Assembly: GCA_027068085.1 (NCBI GenBank) | Contig: JAMOUQ010000010.1 | Location: 1 to 50,131, forward strand | DNA length: 50,131 nucleotides | Source: Desulfobacteraceae bacterium | GTDB lineage: Bacteria; Desulfobacterota; Desulfobacteria; Desulfobacterales; Desulfosarcinaceae | Reading direction: 5' to 3' | Part shown: positions 43,101 to 50,131 of the stretch, piece after piece | How positions within the stretch are numbered: the stretch's first letter is position 1 | How the letters are laid out: every line of letters starts with the position of its first letter | The notes under the pieces: generated by a model | Database searches by the model: none | What the model was told of the DNA's origin: nothing | What the model saw: the letters and a program-made list of their open reading frames with translations, nothing else | Made by a program: the position numbers and the translations under genes

Positions 43101-43625
43101 AAAATTGTCTTCTCCGAAAAGCTCCTGGTAAAACCTGGCCGTCTTTTCCGCCAGATCCATCCTTCCGGCCACGATATGCCTGGGGATCTCGCCATGGAGG
43201 CAGGCCGACAGGCCAATCAGTCCCCGGCTGTACCGGGCCAGCACTTCCTTGTCGATCCTGGGCCGGTAGTAGAAGCCCTCCAGCTGGGCAATGGTGGCGA
43301 GCTTGCAAAGATTCCTGTAACCGTGCCGATCACGTGCCAGAAGCACAAGATGCGACACGTCCTTGGCGTCCCGGGGGGTCTTGTCCCTCAGGCTGCGCGG
43401 GGCCACGTAACACTCACATCCGATTATAGGCTTTATGCCGGCCGCCTTGGCCTCTATGAAAAATTCGGCCACCCCGAACATGGTGCCGTGATCGGTTATG
43501 GCCACCGCCTCCATGCCGTCGGCCCTGGCCCGCTCCACCAGGTCCTTGAGCCTGATGGCCCCGTCAAGCAGGCTGTACATGGTATGGACATGCAGATGGA
43601 CGAAATTCTGCTCTGGGTGGTTCAT
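40104..43625 (-). CDS. dnaE: DNA polymerase III alpha subunit DnaE
   Basis: This is the replicative DNA polymerase of the cytoplasm. The 1173-residue protein has an N-terminal PHP domain (H-L-H-V-H near 10-14, T-D-H at 44-46) with intact metal residues. The catalytic P-D-I-D-V-D-F (408-414; Asp409 and Asp411) follows, then the helix-hairpin-helix and OB domains. AAGGA precedes the ATG. It follows guaB by about 90 bases on the same strand. It seems intact, of DnaE1 type. Confidence 0.97.
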   Translation of the reverse strand: MNHPEQNFVHLHVHTMYSLLDGAIRLKDLVERARADGMEAVAITDHGTMFGVAEFFIEAKAAGIKPIIGCECYVAPRSLRDKTPRDAKDVSHLVLLARDRHGYRNLCKLATIAQLEGFYYRPRIDKEVLARYSRGLIGLSACLHGEIPRHIVAGRMDLAEKTARFYQELFGEDNFFLEVQNNGLEVQETVNLALRELGRKCSIGLVASNDCHYLFREHARAHDVLLCVQTGKTVHDQDRFKFRTDQLYFKSQQEMIRDFSQYPGAVENTAWIAGRCNVDFDFKSYHFPKFQDASGLSAEDLFVRKVRQGFEKRWDQIVRRRPEADRELYIKRLDYEIEVINSMGFPGYFLIVADFIQYARQQNVPVGPGRGSAAGSLVAYSLGITELDPIEHGLIFERFLNPSRISMPDIDVDFCINGREKVFKYVVERYGGGDYVAQIITFGKLKPRAVIRDVGRALGFTYDEVDVIAKLVPEGPRIKNLDQALELEPKLRELVATRPEIRELIDICRTLEGLPRHASTHAAGVVIGDKPLVEYLPLYRGKKGEVVTQWDMKLVEKIGLVKFDFLGLRNLTVIDHTLELVRQQGKTSPDLADLDFNDKATYRLLAAGDTTGVFQLESSGMKDLLVRMKPERFDDLIALVALYRPGPLESGMVSDFVDRKHGRKPITYMFSELEPILEETYGVIVYQEQVMKIAGALADYSMAEADGLRKAMGKKIASMMAEHRQRFVDGAARKGVDAKKAAELFDLIEKFGGYGFNKSHSAAYAVIAFQTAYLKAHFPVEFMAALLTSEMQTIDGVVKYINECRNHDIEVLPPDINSSGKTFTVTGGKIRFGLAAVKNVGLAAIDAIISERESGGRFESLFDFCQRVDLHKVNKRVVESLIACGAFDSTGQYRSRLMAVLEDALEWGQSVQRERNDCQMCLFDTGDDRSGLLNPPVIPNLEQWSEKQRLDAEKEYLGFYVSGHPLERHKKMLEKFTTDQLDGLKDLENGKTVRVGGMITSCKMILTKKKERMAFVTLEDMAGSVEVVVFPSVFAAVENLLIQDAAVLVQGRLQKEEKGVKVIAAEMVAIDEADRRWTARIHIQFDAGNTGRDELVELKSLLAAFPGDCQCYIHIRTGPDAEVVVDISDSCRVQPSEALIREVTRLLGSDAVSTECLAATAAGNGKKRYAARA

Positions 43626-43715
43626 GGCGTCCTTTCAGAATTCTTCTGTAAAGCCGTCGGGATCAGGCCGGCAACCAATGCCTGCTTCCCGGTACGGTGA
43701 ACGGAGCGATAGAAG

Positions 43716-45245
<1,530 letters not shown>

Positions 45246-45300
45246 TTAAACTAACTGCATTACCACATGTTGTGGCCCCGGATCAACACAATACGAAATG

Positions 45301-45328
45301 TTGACCAAACACGATTGAAATGTATAAT
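45301..45328 (+). promoter_or_regulatory. sigma-70 promoter of the CoA-disulfide-reductase-like gene
   Basis: TTGACC (45301-45306) and a perfect TATAAT (45323-45328) are separated by 16 bases, about 48 bases before the ATG at 45376. Confidence 0.75.
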
Positions 45329-45375
45329 GAAGATCAGGGTTTCAATGATGACTGACAGCAGTGCGGGGGTGACCA

Positions 45376-46719
45376 ATGCATTTTCTTATCATCGGCGGGG
45401 ATGCCGCCGGCATGAGTGCCGCCAGCCGGGCCAAACGCCTGGATCCATCTTTACAGGTGACGGTCCTGGAGCAGACCTTCGATGTTTCCTACAGCGCCTG
45501 CGGAATGCCGTACAACATAGCCGACGCCAGCCGGAGCATGGAAGAACTGGTCGTACGCAGGGCCGAAGTTTTCCGCGCCAAGCAACAGATCGATGTCCGT
45601 TTGGGACATCGTGCCGAATCCATAGACCCTGCGGCCCGAACCGTCAGCGGACAGACCCATGATGGAACAGACTTCACCCTGGGCTACGACCAGCTCCTGA
45701 TCGCAACCGGCGCCAGGCCGATCAAACCCGAAGTGCCGGGACGTGATCTGGAGGGAGTAATGGTCCTCAAAAGCCTGGAACAGGGAAGAACGATAAAGGA
45801 TTACCTTGCCCGCAGCGGGGCAGGCAAGGCTGTCATCGTCGGTATGGGCTATATCGCCATGGAAATGGCCGAGGCCCTTAGGACCCGCGGCCTGGAAGTT
45901 GCCATGATAAAACCCAGGCCTGTCCTCCTGCCCTGGATGGCACCGGAGCTGAGCGCCACAGTCAAGAAGACCCTCGAGTCCAACGATGTGAAACTGTACC
46001 CCGGCCACGGTCTGCAAGAGATAGAAAAACGGGGAAAAAGGCTGCGGGTAGTATGCCAGGATGACCTGTCCCTCGATGCCGACCTGGTCCTGGTTGCAGT
46101 CGGGGTGACACCCAACAGCCGCCTGGCCGGGGAGGCCGGCCTGGAGCTTTCGGTCAAAAAATCGATAGCCGTCGACAAACGGCTGCAGACCTCTGTTCAG
46201 GGCATCTTCGCCGCCGGAGACTGCGCCGATGCCTTCAACGTGGTCTCCGGACAAAGGGTCTGGGTTCCCCTTGCCTTGCGGGCCAACCGGGCCGGATGGG
46301 CGGTGGCCGACAACGTTTGCGGCAAGCACACCGAACTGCCGGGCATAGCCGGCACCGCGGTTTTCAAAGTCTTCGATCTCCAGGTAGCCCGGACCGGACT
46401 GACTTCCGGCGAGGCAGAGAAATCAGGTTTCAATCCTGCGGCCGTCACCATCACCAGCCGTTCCAAGGCCCACGGTCAGCCTGGGTCCAGTCCGATCCTG
46501 GTGCACATGATAGGTGACAAGAAAACCGGGCGCTTGCTGGGTGCCCAGATGGTCGGCAAAGAAGGAGTGGCCCACAGGATAAACGCCGCCGCCGTGGCAT
46601 TGCAGGCGGCGATGACCGTGGCCGACTTCTTTCAGTGCGACCTGGCCTATGCGCCACCTTTCGGGCCTGTCTGGGATCCCTTGCTGACGGCGGCCAACCA
46701 GTTGCTTAAGAAATTGTAG
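45376..46719 (+). CDS. CoA-disulfide reductase / NADH oxidase-like flavoprotein
   Basis: The 447-residue protein belongs to the pyridine-nucleotide-disulfide oxidoreductases with a single active cysteine. It has the FAD motif I-I-G-G-D-A-A-G-M-S-A, Cys42 in S-A-C-G-M-P-Y, a second NAD-binding G-M-G-Y-I-A-M-E-M-A, and the FAD-contact A-A-G-D-C-A-D. The C-terminal dimerisation domain is present, so it is not truncated. Members reduce CoA disulfide or polysulfide, or reduce oxygen to water. In an anaerobe either role (redox balance or oxygen defence) is likely. Confidence 0.9.
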   Translation: MHFLIIGGDAAGMSAASRAKRLDPSLQVTVLEQTFDVSYSACGMPYNIADASRSMEELVVRRAEVFRAKQQIDVRLGHRAESIDPAARTVSGQTHDGTDFTLGYDQLLIATGARPIKPEVPGRDLEGVMVLKSLEQGRTIKDYLARSGAGKAVIVGMGYIAMEMAEALRTRGLEVAMIKPRPVLLPWMAPELSATVKKTLESNDVKLYPGHGLQEIEKRGKRLRVVCQDDLSLDADLVLVAVGVTPNSRLAGEAGLELSVKKSIAVDKRLQTSVQGIFAAGDCADAFNVVSGQRVWVPLALRANRAGWAVADNVCGKHTELPGIAGTAVFKVFDLQVARTGLTSGEAEKSGFNPAAVTITSRSKAHGQPGSSPILVHMIGDKKTGRLLGAQMVGKEGVAHRINAAAVALQAAMTVADFFQCDLAYAPPFGPVWDPLLTAANQLLKKL

Positions 46720-46752
46720 CAGCCGCAAGCCTGTCACCGGCAATATGTATGG

Positions 46753-48756
46753 TCAGTAGCGAAAGCGTCCCACAAGCTCACTCAGTTGGGCAGCCAGTTT
46801 ACGCATCTGGATGGCACTGTTGCTGACCTGGGAACTGCCCTCGGAAATATCTCGCGATTCGTCATTGACGCCCGCAATGTCCCTGGCTATTTCTGTGGAC
46901 ACCGATGAACTCTGGGCCACGTTTTCGTTGACTTCCTGTATTCCCTTGGAGGTCTCGATTATGTTTTCCGACATGGCCCTGGTGGTAATGGCTTGCTCTT
47001 CCACCGCAGAGGCGATGCCGGCCACTATCTCGTTCACGCTGTCGATTACCATGGCAACCTGTTCTATCTGTTGAACGGTTCCACCGGTCAACTGCTGAAT
47101 GTCATTGATTTGATTTTTGATCTCCAGTGTGGCTTCGGCAGTTTCCCGGGCCAGATCCTTGATCTCGTTGGCCACCACGGCAAAACCCTTGCCGGCTTCA
47201 CCTGCCCTGGCGGCTTCTATCGTTGCGTTTAGGGCGAGAAGATTGGTTTGTTCCGATATTTCGGTTATCACCTCGGTGACCTTGCTTATCTTCTGGGCCG
47301 CACCGCCCAATTCTCCGACCTTTGTGGAAGCGTTCTGGGACTGCGCCACGGCTTGGCTCGTAACCCCCTTGGCCTTTTCTGAACTCCGGGCGATTTCTGC
47401 AATGGTGGCGGTCATCTGTTCAGTGGCCTCCGCCATCTGTTCCACGTTTCCGGATGCCATGGACATACTGTCTGCAACACTTGTCAGGTTGGAACTCATT
47501 TCTTCAGCCGCTGCGGCCACCGTATCCGATTTCTGGGACATCTTGTCTGCACCTTCAGACATATGCCCCGAAAGCCTGGTGAGAGTTTCCGATGTGCTGT
47601 TCAGAGTCTCGGCGTTTGAAGCAATATCCCTGATTATGGCCTGCATCTTGTCCATGAAAAGATTGAACCATTTTGAGAGCTGCCCGATTTCGTCCAGGTT
47701 TTTCACTTCCAGCCTGGCGGTCAAATCTCCTTCTCCCTGAGCGATATCTTTCAGTCTCACTGCAACCTGCTCGACAGGTTTTATCACCATATAAACCACC
47801 ATCAGAGCGCTTATAACCAAAACCATCCCCCCTCCGACAATACCCATGATCAGAATCGTTCTTTGGGTCATGGTCTTGGCTTTGTTACTGAAGGCAAGCA
47901 GTTCACTGCTGGTTTTCAGCATTGTCCGATGATTCTGTTTCCTTACGGATTCAAGGCTTTTACTCATCTTATCCCTGACCGTTGTCAATTCGTTCTCAAG
48001 AACAGTGTGAATCTTTTCAGTAGTCCGGGCAACAAGGCTTTCAAAACTGCCCGAGAGCCTGATCAACTTCTTTTGAACCGAGTCTTTGTTGATACCCAGC
48101 ATTATGTAACCCAGAGGGGAACCGTCCAGAGTTATCGGTTCGGTCACAATGAACACATCGGGATCCTTCACGGCCGCAGAAAGTATCTTTTCATACTTCT
48201 TTCTGCCCTCACCGGTTTTCAGATATTGCTTTATCTTATCGTCGCGCCGGTCGAAATAGCGGGTATAAGGCTTCTTGTCCTTGTTTAGGTAAACGGCAAA
48301 CACCACGTCCGGGTTCTGGGTAGCTGATTTGACGTAGGCAATCAGATCTATGAAATTGTTAGATAAAATGGCAGCCGGGGCCACCCTGGCAAGCAACTGG
48401 GCCATGGATTTGCCTGTTTCGCGCAGCGACTTGTTCCATTCGGCCTGAATCTGCTTTTTTTGACCCTGCAGCTCCCTGCGGGTTGCATCAGCCAAAATGC
48501 GGCCGGCTTTGATTGCCGTTGAAGACAACTTCTCGGTAACCTCATTGTTCAAGGACAGAAACTGTTTTCCAATCTGTGCGGCAGAATCTTTCAGACACTG
48601 CTCTATCTGGTGCCCTATGGAAGACAACAGCCGTTCCTGCATTCCCACGATGGCGACAGCAAGACCGCCAAGACATATCATAAACGTTATCACCATAGGC
48701 GCCAGCAGCTTTATTCTCAGACTCCGGTTTTTTATATTGCTTAACGACAGGCGCAT
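46753..48756 (-). CDS. methyl-accepting chemotaxis protein
   Basis: The 667-residue receptor has two transmembrane helices (about 17-38 and 295-320). A periplasmic sensor region of about 255 residues lies between them. A HAMP domain follows, then the signalling domain with tip sequence [25 protein letters not shown]. It ends L-V-G-R-F-R-Y and lacks the NWETF tether for CheR/CheB. AGAGG lies five bases before the ATG. A periplasmic binding protein gene lies 96 bases upstream on the same strand. Confidence 0.94.
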   Translation of the reverse strand: MRLSLSNIKNRSLRIKLLAPMVITFMICLGGLAVAIVGMQERLLSSIGHQIEQCLKDSAAQIGKQFLSLNNEVTEKLSSTAIKAGRILADATRRELQGQKKQIQAEWNKSLRETGKSMAQLLARVAPAAILSNNFIDLIAYVKSATQNPDVVFAVYLNKDKKPYTRYFDRRDDKIKQYLKTGEGRKKYEKILSAAVKDPDVFIVTEPITLDGSPLGYIMLGINKDSVQKKLIRLSGSFESLVARTTEKIHTVLENELTTVRDKMSKSLESVRKQNHRTMLKTSSELLAFSNKAKTMTQRTILIMGIVGGGMVLVISALMVVYMVIKPVEQVAVRLKDIAQGEGDLTARLEVKNLDEIGQLSKWFNLFMDKMQAIIRDIASNAETLNSTSETLTRLSGHMSEGADKMSQKSDTVAAAAEEMSSNLTSVADSMSMASGNVEQMAEATEQMTATIAEIARSSEKAKGVTSQAVAQSQNASTKVGELGGAAQKISKVTEVITEISEQTNLLALNATIEAARAGEAGKGFAVVANEIKDLARETAEATLEIKNQINDIQQLTGGTVQQIEQVAMVIDSVNEIVAGIASAVEEQAITTRAMSENIIETSKGIQEVNENVAQSSSVSTEIARDIAGVNDESRDISEGSSQVSNSAIQMRKLAAQLSELVGRFRY

Positions 48757-48852
48757 CTTTACCTCTTTCTTTCTATATGTGATGTACGGTTCTCGTTTCT
48801 TTCATCTCGACAAGACTGCCCAATCTGTATATGCCGGCAATACGTCTATGGA

Positions 48853-49755
48853 TTATTCGAACGCCCCTACTTTCAACTTTTTTTGTAAGGCCTCGACAGA
48901 ACCGTAGTCCAAGGCATCGACCCAGCCAACTATGCGGGCGTCCTTTGCCGCTTTGTCACCGGCCTTAATCTTCTTCAAGGCACCAACCACCAGGGAAGCC
49001 ACCTTCCCGGAAACATGCTTTACCTTGGCCATGGGCCATTCCGGATATAAGGCCGTGCTGCAGACAAAAGGAAAGCCCGGATGGTTCTTAAGATTTATTA
49101 TTCTGAAATCCTCCATATCTATCTCGCCGCTTGCGGCCATCCGTTCGAGAGTATCGGTTCTTACCGTTCCGGCATCCACGACTCCGTTTAATACCGAGTA
49201 CACCACGTTGTCGTGTTTGCCACCGAATTGCAGCTTGGCAAAGTCCCGGAAAGGATCAATGCCCGCATCCAGCAGCTCTTTGTATGCCATTTGCCAGCCG
49301 CCGAACGATGATTTTTTTACCGCCATGAAAGTCTTGCCCTTCAGATCCGACAGGTGTCTGATGGTTCCTTCTTCGGAGCTGCAGAAAATCACACCCCCGA
49401 AGGCTTTCAATGGTTTGCCCTGGCGGGAATTGATCATTGTTGCAATGGCATCAGACCCGTATTTCACTTTGGCTGTGACAAACAGGGATGAATTTACCAG
49501 GAAAAAATCGATTTTTCCCTTCCGTATCGACGGATCAACCTGATCAAAATCCAAGGGAACGATTTCAAAGCTCATACCCGGCAATCGGCTGGTGAGAAAT
49601 TCTCCGGTAGCTTTCCACATTTTCATTGCTTTGACCGGCCCGTTTTTTGCCAAGACACCGATCCTGTAATGTTCCATGGCTCTGGCCTGAACGATACCCA
49701 AGACAAGCATAAGCCCCGATGCCAGCAGCACGGTTTTGAGCGACTTGGAACCCAT
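48853..49755 (-). CDS. periplasmic phosphate/phosphonate-type binding protein (PhnD-like)
   Basis: The protein (300 residues from ATG 49755) has a signal peptide (about 1-26, ending A-R-A) and a two-lobed solute-binding fold. It has Y-R-I-G-V-L-A-K-N-G-P at the start of the mature part, D-F-F-L-V-N-S-S-L-F and a G-x-T-F-M-A-V-K-x-S-S-F-G-G-W-Q segment. This fits the PhnD-type family. AAGGAGG lies six bases before ATG 49755; the frame open to 49812 is rejected. No ABC permease or ATPase gene is next to it; the next gene is a chemotaxis receptor. A sensing role is inferred. Confidence 0.86.
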   Translation of the reverse strand: MGSKSLKTVLLASGLMLVLGIVQARAMEHYRIGVLAKNGPVKAMKMWKATGEFLTSRLPGMSFEIVPLDFDQVDPSIRKGKIDFFLVNSSLFVTAKVKYGSDAIATMINSRQGKPLKAFGGVIFCSSEEGTIRHLSDLKGKTFMAVKKSSFGGWQMAYKELLDAGIDPFRDFAKLQFGGKHDNVVYSVLNGVVDAGTVRTDTLERMAASGEIDMEDFRIINLKNHPGFPFVCSTALYPEWPMAKVKHVSGKVASLVVGALKKIKAGDKAAKDARIVGWVDALDYGSVEALQKKLKVGAFE

Positions 49756-50131
49756 TGCAATCCTCCTTTCATGCTTTGATCCCTGTTGGTCAAGCCCCTG
49801 CCGAGGCTTCATTTTTTCGCAGCTGTCATCATTCGTCAGTCTTTATGTGCCCTAGATCGGAAAACCATCCAAAAGCTTTAGCCTTTTTGAACCGGCCGAC
49901 AGCGCTGAGCGCCGATATCCTATGCGAACGCCAAAGGTGATAACTGAACACAAGCCATCCCGGGATTGTTTACTGATAAGTCGGCTCAATCGGATCCAAA
50001 ATATTGTTCCGGACGGCCTTGAATGCTGACAGCGATTCTAACTGAATGTTCTTCAGTTTAGCGGGCGTGCTTTTTCGAGTTTGAGCCACTATATTTTTCG
50101 CGAAAGACAAAACCACATACTTCGCAACATA
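49756..50131. other. upstream region to the right edge
   Basis: The last 376 bases contain no supported gene. They probably hold the promoter of the binding-protein gene. I compared the region with known riboswitch cores, including c-di-GMP-I, and saw no match. A gene beyond the right edge cannot be judged. Confidence 0.5.

Noticed and set aside
40719-43700. 993-residue plus-strand open frame
   Set aside because: It lies entirely opposite dnaE, which has full family motifs. It has no recognised domain and looks like a codon-bias shadow of a GC-rich gene.
45267-45662. 131-residue plus-strand open frame
   Set aside because: It overlaps the true start of the CoA-disulfide-reductase-like gene in another frame and its codons are a shadow.

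Overview
The window looks like a chromosomal segment from a Gram-negative bacterium of the former Deltaproteobacteria (Desulfobacterota). The reasons are a fairly GC-rich sequence, a complete futalosine (alternative menaquinone) pathway, a DUF4911-miaB-bifunctional-nuclease cluster, an Mrp/DUF134 pair, a FolE2-type GTP cyclohydrolase, outer-membrane protein, prepilin peptidase, chemotaxis receptor and FlgM. This assignment is inferred from gene content; no rRNA or tRNA gene was seen. Most of the window is housekeeping. No insertion sequence, phage gene or CRISPR array was found.

Layout. 1-737: the start of a secreted beta-helix protein that runs off the left edge. 1061-2948: a self-contained unit of promoter, cobalamin riboswitch, intrinsic terminator, a 39-residue peptide gene, an overlapping radical SAM/SPASM gene and a final terminator. 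This is the most interesting locus: a probable modified-peptide (RiPP) system controlled by vitamin B12. 3027-10539 (minus): folE2, a TtcA-like ATPase, rpoZ, greA, pssA, psd, tsaB and lon, with a good sigma-70 promoter and a palindrome upstream of lon. 11063-12574 (plus): prepilin peptidase and a metallophosphoesterase. 12596-14920 (minus): a large double-cNMP-domain/CBS/nucleotidyltransferase regulator. 15113-20399: OsmC, mrp, DUF134, an outer-membrane protein, a membrane protein, a LysM protein and a lipase-like hydrolase. 20493-22471: a small acidic protein, an M29 aminopeptidase and a lone response regulator. 23085-25207 (minus): DUF4911-miaB-BFN. 25349-28983 (plus): recJ, an unknown gene, an RNase Z-like gene and flgM. 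29364-30873: a potentially structured leader followed by two orphan envelope proteins.

30924-38793 (minus) is a continuous futalosine operon. In transcription order it is mqnD, mqnB, mqnP, ubiX-like, ubiD-like, mqnE, mqnA, mqnC. Together these turn chorismate into demethylmenaquinone precursors; only the final methylation and side-chain synthesis are absent. Upstream on the same strand are a DegT-type aminotransferase, dnaE and guaB. 45376-46719 (plus) is a CoA-disulfide-reductase-like flavoprotein with a clear promoter. 46753-49755 (minus) pairs a phosphonate-type periplasmic binding protein with a methyl-accepting chemotaxis protein and no transporter genes in view, suggesting a sensing rather than uptake role.

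Several starts were shortened or moved to GTG/TTG where ribosome binding sites and family N-termini required it (rpoZ, greA, ubiD-like gene, radical SAM enzyme, OsmC, prepilin peptidase, guaB and others). Long open frames opposite dnaE, recJ, lon and the aminotransferase are rejected as shadows.
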